From an uncultured Robinsoniella sp. (GTDB taxonomy: Bacteria; Bacillota; Clostridia; Lachnospirales; Lachnospiraceae), in the NCBI GenBank assembly GCA_900539655.1, contig UQCR01000113.1:1-21124 (forward strand): DNA of 21,124 nucleotides, in the 5' to 3' direction. The number at the start of each line of letters is the position of its first letter. Position 1 is the first letter of the stretch. This document shows, piece by piece, positions 1-7,196 of this stretch. The notes under the pieces were generated by a model that searched no databases, was not told where the DNA came from, and saw only the letters and a program-made list of their open reading frames with translations. Position numbers and translations under genes: made by a program.

Positions 1-6
1 AAAAAA

Positions 7-45
7 GGAATCTGAGAGCCTTGAATTTACTGGCTTAGAGATTCC
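7..45. other. Imperfect hairpin upstream of the tannase-like gene; terminator-like on the minus strand
   Basis: GGAATCT (7-13) pairs with AGATTCC (39-45), and AGCC (17-20) pairs with GGCT (32-35) inside it. Read on the minus strand the hairpin is followed directly by six T (complement of A1-A6), the form of an intrinsic terminator. Read on the plus strand it has no T-tract and lies in the presumed leader of the gene at 77. It may end an antisense transcript or be part of a bidirectional terminator cut by the window edge. Confidence 0.4.
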
Positions 46-76
46 GAGAGATTATATAAAAGCTAAGGAGGTTTTC

Positions 77-2140
77 ATGAGGAAAAAGAGGGTAATTAGA
101 AAAATTTTAGCAGTGGGGATCGTTCTGTCAATGACGGTATCGCTAGCAGCATGCAGCGGCGGGAGCAAAAAAAACAGCACGGAACAGAGCACAACGGACA
201 AGGCAGATTCGGTATCAAATGTGTCTAGTCAGAACTCCGTCACATTAGCGGATTATCAGCAGGATAACCAGAGTCTGGCGTTTTCAGATACTTCCTGGAA
301 CTATGATGCTGAAAACAATGTATACTGGCAGATTCAGGTGGGGTATTGTTCTATGCCCGCTGCATCTGAATATGAAACAATGGGAATATATGTCCCAGGA
401 GACTATATGGATGGAAAAGAAAATAGTGATGGCACTTATACCTGCACGATTAATGCAAGTAAATCGGTAAATGGTTATACCGCCGACACTGCGCCTATCG
501 TATTTGCAATTAATACAGCAGGTTATTTGGCACAGCAGGCTCCCTCATCATACAGTTACCAGGGGTTATCCCATTATCTGAGTGCAGGTTATATATATGT
601 ATATGCCGGAATGCGGGGAAGAAATAATGGGTATGATGATGCTGGAAATCTGGCATATAGTGGCGGAGCACCCTGGGGAGTAACAGATTTAAAGGTAGCA
701 ATTCGTTATTACCGATATAATGCGGACCAGCTTCCGGGCGATACAGAACGCATATTTACTTTCGGAATGTCTGGCGGAGGTGCTCAGAGCGCTGTTGCAG
801 GGGCATCAGGAGACAGTGAGTTATATAATCCTTATCTAATGGAAATAGGGGCGGCAATGAAAGACAATGATGGCAATTATATCAGCGATGCAGTTTGCGG
901 TTCTATGTGCTGGTGCCCAATAACCAGTCTGGACTATGCAGATGAAGCCTACGAATGGAATCTGGGGCAGTATGCATCGGAAGGAACACGCGCGGATGGA
1001 ACCTTTACGGCAGCCCTTTCGGATGATATGTCTATTAAATATGCAGAATACATCAATCAGCTGGGATTAAAAGACAAAGACGGCAATGCTTTAACACTGG
1101 AAGAAAGCGAAACGGGAATCTATACTACTGGAAGCTATTACGACTACCTCCTGTCTGTTGTAGAAACTTCACTGAATTATTTCCTAAGCGACACAACCTT
1201 CCCATATACTGCAACAGCCGGATTCACAAGACCGGATGGAGGCTTTGCCGGAGGAGATGGTCAGACGCCACCGGAAGGCATCGGTCAGGAAGGCGGCAAT
1301 AGCAGTAATTCAACCAGTGAACTTTCAGAAGGGGTTACCGGAAAGTCGGAAGTTGGGGAATCTTCACAAAATGAGGGAATACAGCAAGATGGAAATATGC
1401 CGAAGGATGGAGAAATGGCGCAGAATGGAGATATGCCGAAGGATGGTGGCAAACCGGAAAATGGTTCAATGCCTGAAATGGGCGCAGGGTCATCCGAAAA
1501 TGCAGGAACAACTTATGAGACCGTGCAGGATTATATAGCATCATTAAATGCCGAAGAAGAATGGATAACCTATGATCAGGCAACTAACACTGCAAGTATT
1601 ACCAGTATGGAAGCATTTGTAAAACAGTGTAAATCAGCCAGCAAGGATGTGGGTGCATTTGATGACCTGAACTGCAGCCAGGCGGAGAACATGCTGTTTG
1701 GAAATAATGAACAGGATGCCATGCATTTTGATTCTATTATGGCGTCGTTATTAAAGGATAATCAGGAAAAGTATTCTGAATTAAGTAACTGGGATGCATC
1801 CTATGCAGAGTCTTATAGTAACGGTATATCAACTACTGATTCACTGGGAAATAGCTCCTCTTATCGCCAGAACATGTATAATCCGATGTATTATCTCAGT
1901 GAGTATTATGAGGGATATGGAACTTCAAAACTTGCCCAGAACTGGAGAATCTACACTGGTATAGAGCAAGGAGATACGGCATTGACGGTAGAGACAAACC
2001 TGGCGCTGGCACTAGAACAATGTGATGATGTGAAATCTGTTGAATTTGAAACGGTATGGAATCAAGGTCATACAACCGCAGAACGAACCGGTGACAGCAC
2101 AACTAATTTTATCGCCTGGGTGAATGAGTGCGTGAAATAG
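77..2140 (+). CDS. Tannase-family alpha/beta-hydrolase lipoprotein
   Basis: Probable secreted, lipid-anchored serine esterase of the bacterial tannase/feruloyl-esterase-like group, which hydrolyses ester bonds of plant phenolics such as galloyl esters. The 687-aa product has a lipoprotein signal peptide with lipobox LAAC (Cys26). The nucleophile elbow is GMSGGG (Ser232). A cysteine-rich segment CGSMCWCPITSLDYAD (274-289) runs into AYEWNLG, as in tannases. Near the C-terminus are GIEQGDT (candidate catalytic Asp633) and WNQGHTTAE (candidate His665), completing a plausible Ser-Asp-His triad. Residues about 384-480 are a low-complexity Gly/Asn/Met/Pro insertion with repeated GDMPKDG-like units. 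The ATG follows AAGGAGG (65-71) by 5 nt. Upstream context is outside the window. Family assignment is fairly sure; the substrate is not known. Confidence 0.78.
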   Translation: MRKKRVIRKILAVGIVLSMTVSLAACSGGSKKNSTEQSTTDKADSVSNVSSQNSVTLADYQQDNQSLAFSDTSWNYDAENNVYWQIQVGYCSMPAASEYETMGIYVPGDYMDGKENSDGTYTCTINASKSVNGYTADTAPIVFAINTAGYLAQQAPSSYSYQGLSHYLSAGYIYVYAGMRGRNNGYDDAGNLAYSGGAPWGVTDLKVAIRYYRYNADQLPGDTERIFTFGMSGGGAQSAVAGASGDSELYNPYLMEIGAAMKDNDGNYISDAVCGSMCWCPITSLDYADEAYEWNLGQYASEGTRADGTFTAALSDDMSIKYAEYINQLGLKDKDGNALTLEESETGIYTTGSYYDYLLSVVETSLNYFLSDTTFPYTATAGFTRPDGGFAGGDGQTPPEGIGQEGGNSSNSTSELSEGVTGKSEVGESSQNEGIQQDGNMPKDGEMAQNGDMPKDGGKPENGSMPEMGAGSSENAGTTYETVQDYIASLNAEEEWITYDQATNTASITSMEAFVKQCKSASKDVGAFDDLNCSQAENMLFGNNEQDAMHFDSIMASLLKDNQEKYSELSNWDASYAESYSNGISTTDSLGNSSSYRQNMYNPMYYLSEYYEGYGTSKLAQNWRIYTGIEQGDTALTVETNLALALEQCDDVKSVEFETVWNQGHTTAERTGDSTTNFIAWVNECVK

Positions 2141-2489
2141 TAAAAATGACTCCGAGAGGGTATTAGAGTATCACTTTCTGACAGTGGTGGCCACACTTTG
2201 CGGAAGAGTTAGTATAAATTTAAGTGAGTACAGTGGTCTGCGTAACTGAATTTAAAGATAATTTACTGCAAAGTGGAGTAGGATGTACAGGTAGGGGAAT
2301 AAGTTTCAAGATCAATATTTAGAGTATGGATCTAAGCTGGAAGGAGGGATTAGTGGAGTGTTCTAAAAGTAAATTTACCAGGCGCAGAAAACAGAGAGTA
2401 TAAGAAAAGCTTGAAGTTACAACGAAAAATGAGAAAATAAGTGGAAGTGATAGAGAAGAGGTGACGGCTGGTAAAAAATGAGAAAATCC
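2141..2489 (+). other. Non-coding CRISPR leader region
   Basis: About 350 bp between the esterase stop and the array promoter carries no credible gene. It is purine-rich on the plus strand toward the array and holds a direct repeat, AAAAATGAGAAAAT (around 2425 and 2475), which could be a leader element recognised during spacer acquisition. It lies at the non-degenerate end of the array, as expected for a leader. There is no clear terminator for the esterase gene. Confidence 0.4.
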
Positions 2490-2518
2490 TTGATTTTGTG
2501 GGGGATATGATTTATAGT
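2490..2518 (+). promoter_or_regulatory. Predicted sigma-A promoter of the CRISPR array
   Basis: TTGATT (2490-2495) and TATAGT (2513-2518) are separated by exactly 17 bp. Transcription would begin near 2525, about 20 nt before the first repeat at 2547. Its position and direction match the array polarity deduced from the degenerate right end. Confidence 0.6.
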
Positions 2519-2775
2519 GAATGGAAGGAATGTTGGATTTTCGTTGGATTAATAGTAATATGGGATATATTGAAACATCTATCCATACGCATTATTACAA
2601 AAAGTCAGTCGATTAATAGTAATATGGGATATATTGAAACAGCTTGTGCCATCCGATCGGAACCTTACTATTCGATTAATAGTAATATGGGATATATTGA
2701 AACGATCCAAGCATCGAAGAAGGTGACGTTGCCTATGTGATTAATAGTAATATGGGATATATTGAAACGATATTT

Positions 2776-2801
2776 GGAAGAATTACGCTCTTCCGTTTTT
2801 T
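2776..2801 (+). terminator. Terminator-like hairpin inside the fourth spacer
   Basis: Within the spacer at 2769-2801, GGAAGA (2776-2781) and TCTTCC (2789-2794) form a perfect 6-bp stem with a 7-nt loop, followed by G and six T (2796-2801). This is the form of a short intrinsic terminator in the direction of array transcription. Whether it stops RNA polymerase is not shown by sequence. Confidence 0.4.
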
Positions 2802-4299
2802 GATTAATAGTAATATGGGATATATTGAAACTAGTTTAGACAGTAGGTAATATTCGGATCGTCTGAGGATTAATAGTAATATGGGATATATTGAAACCCC
2901 AGATTTTCACCCATCCCAACCTCCCTATAAAGATTAATAGTAATATGGGATATATTGAAACCCTTTATATGCAGGGAGAGACGGATCAACAGCCGGAGAT
3001 TAATAGTAATATGGGATATATTGAAACCATTATCCGGTACAGTGAGGCTGTCCATGACTTGATGATTAATAGTAATATGGGATATATTGAAACAAGTGTA
3101 TCTGGGAAATGTGCCCAGTGTACAGATGTGATTAATAGTAATATGGGATATATTGAAACGCTTGGTATGCTTCTAACCTGGTGCTGGCTTCTTTGATTAA
3201 TAGTAATATGGGATATATTGAAACGTCTGGATGCACCCCCGGATTTGTTTGTCTACCATGATTAATAGTAATATGGGATATATTGAAACCATTCAAAAGC
3301 GCCTGGCGCTGCTGCATTACATTGATTAATAGTAATATGGGATATATTGAAACACATCCGGCGGATTATGAGGGCGTTATCAGTGTGGGATTAATAGTAA
3401 TATGGGATATATTGAAACAAGATCAGAACCTTATGACAGCAGCTATCGATAAAAGATTAATAGTAATATGGGATATATTGAAACGCGGATACTATGAAAA
3501 AGTTCTTGAGCTACTTAATGATTAATAGTAATATGGGATATATTGAAACTTAGTTTTGCATCGGGGATTTGAGGGGTTTTGGTGATTAATAGTAATATGG
3601 GATATATTGAAACGATTATTATGAACACGGCAAAGGGTACAAAGATCTGGATTAATAGTAATATGGGATATATTGAAACGGTTCTGCCGCAAGTATTTTA
3701 ATACATGCATAAACGATTAATAGTAATATGGGATATATTGAAACGTAAGTTTCCCTGGTGTCCAGTCTCCCTTGTTGTGATTAATAGTAATATGGGATAT
3801 ATTGAAACTAGAATACAATGAGAAATCGCCATTTGAGGAGGTGATTAATAGTAATATGGGATATATTGAAACGCTGATTCCCGGACAAACTCGATGTCTG
3901 CGGTGGATTAATAGTAATATGGGATATATTGAAACCAATCTTTCATCCCTGCCTCCTTAAATTCTAATTTTGATTAATAGTAATATGGGATATATTGAAA
4001 CTCTAAATTCCCACTGAATACACAGCCAAGTTGTGTAGATTAATAGTAATATGGGATATATTGAAACAAGCTGTATTGAGCATTTTATTGCAAAGATTAT
4101 TTAGATTAATAGTAATATGGGATATATTGAAACGGGAGTTTGGTCTGTTAATATTGTTCGCCCAGTAGCGATTAATAGTAATATGGGATGTATTGAAACC
4201 GTAAAAAGGCTGGTCAAAAAGTCAAGCCGCTTCTGGATTAATAGTAATATGGGAAATATTGAAACTCCGCTTCGTGGTACTTTAGCTTCCCAGTGTATT

Positions 4300-4336
4300 G
4301 ATTAATAGTAATATGGGGTATAAGACATATTGAAAC
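4300..4336 (+). repeat. Degenerate terminal CRISPR repeat with 7-bp insertion
   Basis: The last repeat is 37 bp rather than 30. It keeps the first 18 bases and the final ATATTGAAAC, but GGGG-TATAAGAC replaces the usual junction between them. The two preceding repeats each have one substitution. Such decay is typical of the oldest end of an array and fixes the array orientation. Confidence 0.9.
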
Positions 4337-4414
4337 AATACAAAAACCCCAATTTCCAGTATGTTGTCTGGCATATTAAGAAATGAACATACATAATAAT
4401 TAAATAAACTACCT

Positions 4415-5149
4415 TCACCTTTTCGCAACAACTATTAACCGAGAACTATTTTTATCATAATGGTTCATATCATAATCACCGTATACTTGAATATTTTCAA
4501 AACAGGCTCTTTGCAAAAGTTTACGGTAATCATCATCCAACAATATCCGATAAACGATGTCATATTGATTATTTTCCATGCGCTGTGGGCCATGGTATAA
4601 ATCCAGGATATGAATGGTTTGGAATTTATCAGTATGTTCTTTTATAAAGATTCGTGAAAAATCTTCACGATTTACAACGACCTCGATTGGGGGCAAACCT
4701 AATGTATAGTGGGTCGTTCCTGAGGTTAATATAAGCAAGCCCCCCGGATTTAATCTGTTTTTCATTGAAGTGATCGCTAATAACAGATCTTCATCGGTAT
4801 GTAAATGCGGCAGAGATGTGGTCAGGCATAAAATGGCGTCAAACTTAATGTCAAACACACTCTCTAAGAAACGAAAATCGCATTGATACAATGGTATTTT
4901 TTGACCATGAGCCGATAATCTCTCGTTTGCTTTTATCAACATAGATTGGGAATAATCTGATCCCCAAAGTTGATAATCCATTTGAGATAACATATATAGA
5001 TGTTGTCCTGTACCGCAGGAGCAATCAAGTATAGTATTGACCTCGTGTTCTTTGAAAAGTTTACAGAAAAAATTCTTTTCATCACCTAAAAATTCTTTAA
5101 TTGATCCAAATTCATCATAGTCATTTGCAAATGATTTGTAATAATCCAT
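4415..5149 (-). CDS. Class I SAM-dependent methyltransferase
   Basis: Predicted cytoplasmic methyltransferase of about 244 aa. Motif I is TILDCSCGTGQH (residues 39-50 from the proposed start), the acidic end of strand beta-2 is GSDYS (Asp65), and FDAILCLTTSLPHL and NPGGLLIL match the later Rossmann strands. The reading frame is open to a GTG at 5188, but AAAGGAG (5163-5169) lies inside that stretch. It points to GTG at 5152 or ATG at 5149, and the protein then begins MDYYKSFANDYDE, as usual for this family. It follows the MerR gene by about 48 bp on the same strand and is probably co-transcribed. The substrate is unknown; the pairing with MerR suggests modification of a toxic or signalling small molecule, which is inference. 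Confidence 0.85.
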   Translation of the reverse strand: MDYYKSFANDYDEFGSIKEFLGDEKNFFCKLFKEHEVNTILDCSCGTGQHLYMLSQMDYQLWGSDYSQSMLIKANERLSAHGQKIPLYQCDFRFLESVFDIKFDAILCLTTSLPHLHTDEDLLLAITSMKNRLNPGGLLILTSGTTHYTLGLPPIEVVVNREDFSRIFIKEHTDKFQTIHILDLYHGPQRMENNQYDIVYRILLDDDYRKLLQRACFENIQVYGDYDMNHYDKNSSRLIVVAKR

Positions 5150-5197
5150 CACGCTATTCACGCTCCTTTCATAGCTGCAATTTATCACATAGATATG

Positions 5198-5623
5198 CTA
5201 TTCTGCCTGTATGCTTTCATAAATTGCTTTTATCATATTATCTACTAGTCCCATGTCTGCTGGACAAGACATAGTCCATAAATTTTCTATTATATGGTTT
5301 AATAATCGCTCAATATTCTGATATAATAATATTTTCTGTTTGATTTCAGATGACTTCTCCGATAGTATATTAAGAGTATTCCGTTGACTCTTTTCAGATT
5401 TTTTATCTACATCATTCATTATTGATTTAATTTGTGTTAAGGAGAGTCCCGCATATTTCATGACTTCTACATATTGGAATAGTAGAATGTCTGTTTGGCT
5501 GTAAAAGCGGTAATTATTAGTTCCTCTGAGTGGTTTTATCAAACCAATTTTATCGTAATAACGCAGAGTATCTTTGGATATGGATAAAAGTTCAGCCGTA
5601 TGGCTTATGGTATATTTTTTCAA
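5198..5623 (-). CDS. MerR-family transcriptional regulator
   Basis: A 141-aa DNA-binding regulator. The N-terminus KKYTISHTAELLSISKDTLR is the MerR helix-turn-helix, followed by RYYDKIGLIKP and the wing NYRFYS, then a helical dimerisation segment (about residues 75-115) and a short C-terminal effector region with a single Cys (MSCPADMG). The start is set at TTG 5621-5623: AAAGG (5635-5639) precedes it by 11 nt, and the promoter -10 at 5665-5670 lies downstream of any longer start. MerR proteins bind a long-spacer promoter and untwist it on effector binding. Here that promoter is its own, so it probably autoregulates the operon with the methyltransferase. The short C-terminus lacks the cysteine set of metal sensors; the inducer is unknown. 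Confidence 0.87.
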   Translation of the reverse strand: MKKYTISHTAELLSISKDTLRYYDKIGLIKPLRGTNNYRFYSQTDILLFQYVEVMKYAGLSLTQIKSIMNDVDKKSEKSQRNTLNILSEKSSEIKQKILLYQNIERLLNHIIENLWTMSCPADMGLVDNMIKAIYESIQAE

Positions 5624-5664
5624 GAGTATAGAGACCTTTCTTTTAATTGTATATATTATAATGT

Positions 5665-5695
5665 ATTGTAACATTAGAGCAAAGTCCAATGTCAA
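5665..5695 (-). promoter_or_regulatory. MerR-type promoter with 19-bp spacer and internal operator
   Basis: On the minus strand, -35 TTGACA (5690-5695) and -10 TACAAT (5665-5670) are 19 bp apart, the overlong spacing typical of MerR-controlled promoters. The imperfect dyad CATTGGAC-TTTG-CTCTAATG (5672-5691) fills the spacer, with 6 of 8 positions matching between arms. This is the likely operator of the adjacent MerR protein. Confidence 0.75.
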
Positions 5696-6057
5696 TAGTT
5701 AACGTAATATGTACAATTTATATCGTGAAATAAAATTAAGATTACAATCTTTTTACCAATTATTCAATATTAGGTACCAATTACACAAATTCTATTGCTT
5801 ACTTAAATTAAATGTGATATAAATATGAGAATATCGTTTGGGGTGAAGAGGTTAAATTCGAACAAGAACATGTTGGAATGTAATATAAAAATCACGATGT
5901 AGAGAGTAACAATATATTAAGAAGAGCAAGAGATCTATAGTTTATAATGAATAAGTTAGGAGTTAGTACCCTGGCAGCGTTCACAAAAGCTCTGCTCAAT
6001 TATACAGCATATATTGTTTAATAATCATGAGGTATTAGAAATTGAGGTAATTTAGAT
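5696..6057. other. AT-rich intergenic region
   Basis: No credible gene in 360 bp. It separates the leftward MerR operon from the rightward gene at 6058. A short hairpin AAGATT-AC-AATCTT followed by TTT lies near 5740-5756, and TATAAT at 5943-5948 could be a -10 for the downstream gene, but no matching -35 is evident. Confidence 0.4.
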
Positions 6058-6450
6058 ATGCATAAAAAAAGATTTATTTTAATTATAATAATAGCTATTA
6101 TATTTTTAATTAGCAGTACATTATCTTACAACACTACATACCATTTAAATAAGAATGAAGTAAAAGCGATAGAACTTTGGCAAGGTGATCTATTGATAAG
6201 AATTACAGATAAGAGTGATATTGCAAAATTAATAGATACACTAAATAATCAGATTTTTATTACGACTATTTTTCCGAGGCAAGAAAAGCAAGGCCTATTG
6301 GGTCTGAAATTTTTAAATGCAGAAGGTCAACAAATAAAATGGTTAACATACGACGGGGATGAAAGGCGTTTATATCCTTTAGGGGGTAAGATCTCTGAAA
6401 AATCAAAAGGAGTTATAGATAGTATTTTAAATAAATACAATATTCCTTAA
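6058..6450 (+). CDS. Small membrane-anchored protein of unknown function
   Basis: A 130-aa protein I do not recognise. Residues about 5-24 (RFILIIIIAIIFLISSTLSY) form one hydrophobic segment, so it is either a signal anchor or an uncleaved signal peptide with the rest outside the cell. The outer part (about 30-130) looks like a small alpha/beta domain with KAIELWQGDLLIRITD and a C-terminal helix ending YNIP. No Cys lipobox is present. The ATG follows GAGG (6044-6047) by 10 nt. The gene is much more AT-rich than the GH2 or permease genes, with long A/T runs, which could mean recent acquisition. It stands alone, with a repeat cluster directly downstream. Small exported proteins of this shape occur in several uncharacterised Firmicutes families; no function is proposed. 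Confidence 0.65.
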   Translation: MHKKRFILIIIIAIIFLISSTLSYNTTYHLNKNEVKAIELWQGDLLIRITDKSDIAKLIDTLNNQIFITTIFPRQEKQGLLGLKFLNAEGQQIKWLTYDGDERRLYPLGGKISEKSKGVIDSILNKYNIP

Positions 6451-6491
6451 ATATAATATTCTTCCTCAAATACAATATTCCTTAAATCATC

Positions 6492-6656
6492 CTGGAGCTT
6501 GTTTGAAAATTCATTCCCGCCATCTGCATGCCCCACTTTGCGGCATATTTGCCCCGAATTCAGATTGCATGGTTCGATAACCATCCTTCATTTGGGATTA
6601 ATCTTTTGCAAACTGTGATGCACAGTGAGAGTAAGCAATTTTAAGGCGCCCTCCAG
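6492..6656. repeat. MITE-like palindromic element, family A copy 1
   Basis: A 165-bp element bounded by imperfect inverted repeats: left end CTGGAGCTTGTTTGAAAATT (6492-6511) and right end AATTTTAAGGCGCCCTCCAG (6637-6656). The interior shares long stretches with the copy at 6843-7002, including CATTCCCGCCATCTG, CCCCACTTTGCGG, CGAATTCAG and CTGTGATGCACA. It encodes no protein. Confidence 0.75.
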
Positions 6657-6668
6657 CAGTCCATGAAG

Positions 6669-6842
6669 CTAGTACAGCATTGCACAAATAACTGTGAATA
6701 TAGCATCCGTAGCATCCGCTATCTCCGCCACGTGCACGTCTGCGAAGCTATTCGTAGCCAACTACGCCGGCGCTTCGCAAAAGCACACCTGACACAGATA
6801 TCAGATAATCTATTCACAGTTATTTACGCAATGCTGTATTAG
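6669..6842. repeat. MITE-like palindromic element, family B
   Basis: A 174-bp element with near-perfect 32-bp terminal inverted repeats (6669-6700 and 6811-6842, 29 of 32 matching). The left repeat begins CTAGTACAGCATTGC. The interior holds a second hairpin, TGCGAAGC...GCTTCGCA (about 6739-6779), around a third, CGTAG-CCAA-CTACG. It is non-coding and fits a small non-autonomous transposable element or a structured RNA-forming repeat. Confidence 0.8.
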
Positions 6843-7002
6843 AGCGTGTTTGAAAATTCATTCCCGCCATCTGTACGCCCCACTTTGCGGTATATTTGTC
6901 CCGAATTCAGGTTACGTAGTACGCTTGTCGCCCTTCATCCGGGACAAATCTCCCATAAACTGTGATGCACATCTGCCAGAAAGCAATTTTAAAACACGCG
7001 CT
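6843..7002. repeat. MITE-like palindromic element, family A copy 2
   Basis: A 160-bp element directly abutting family B. Its ends are AGCGTGTTTGAAAATT (6843-6858) and AATTTTAAAACACGCGCT (6985-7002), which are inverted repeats. An inner perfect repeat TTTGTCCCG/CGGGACAAA folds the body into a long hairpin. It shares extensive identity with 6492-6656, and its end sequences recur at 18945-18983 and 19059-19128. Confidence 0.78.
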
Positions 7003-7003
7003 A

Positions 7004-7140
7004 GAATCCTCAATAAATAATTCTCAATCAATGTTTGTCTATTTCCAAACTGCAAGGTTGTCATCATTCGGCGTAACCTGCTACGCTTCATTTCTCCGCC
7101 TTGCAGTTTGAAAAATCTCCTGCATTTTTATTGTGAATTC
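7004..7140. repeat. Palindromic intergenic element, family C
   Basis: CAAACTGCAAGG (7046-7057) and CCTTGCAGTTTG (7099-7110) are perfect 12-bp inverted repeats. Outer arms GAATCCTCAATAAATA (7004-7019) and TTTTTATTGTGAATTC (7125-7140) match at 13 of 16 positions. The element lies 1 bp from the previous one and about 60 bp downstream of the GH2 stop codon. No coding capacity. Confidence 0.65.
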
Positions 7141-7196
7141 AAATTTTTTGGACTATTAGAGGCTGTTTGAATGAAGCTTGCCGGCTTTATAATACT

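Larger units (their letters stand above)
2547..4336 (+). CRISPR. CRISPR array, 28 repeats of 30 bp and 27 spacers of 33-36 bp, no adjacent cas genes
   Basis: The repeat is 30 bp (GATTAATAGT...ATATTGAAAC). It starts at 2547, 2611, 2674, 2739, 2802, 2868, 2932, 2998, 3064, 3130, 3195, 3260, 3324, 3389, 3455, 3520, 3584, 3650, 3715, 3779, 3843, 3906, 3972, 4038, 4104, 4170, 4236 and 4300. The first 25 copies are identical. Copy 26 has A to G, copy 27 has T to A, and the last carries a 7-bp insertion, so the right end is leader-distal. The 3' end ATTGAAAC is the typical 5'-tag of Cas6-processed type I/III crRNAs, suggesting type I-B or III. A weak stem AATAT/ATATT surrounds GGGAT. All spacers differ. 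No cas gene is in the window, so Cas6 and effectors would have to act in trans. No sequence resembling a spacer target was noticed in the window, but this was not checked systematically. Confidence 0.98.

Noticed and set aside
2185..2205. ACTTTGCGG resembling the family A repeat interior
   Set aside because: Only about 9-10 bases match, with no ends or further similarity, so this may be chance.
2498..4305. Several open frames of 60-100 codons across the CRISPR array on both strands
   Set aside because: They arise because the 30-bp repeat has no stop in some frames (giving repeated INSNMGYIET-like or QYIPYY-like peptides) and many repeat-spacer units are 66 bp, a multiple of three. They are not genes.
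4337..4414. Possible terminator between the CRISPR array and the methyltransferase gene
   Set aside because: Only a 4-bp stem CCAG/CTGG is present; on the minus strand it is followed, after a gap, by five T, which is too weak to support a call.
5624..5695. Longer N-terminus for the first MerR protein
   Set aside because: The -10, operator and part of the -35 of its own promoter lie in this stretch, and the TTG at 5623 has a ribosome binding site and gives the normal MerR N-terminus.
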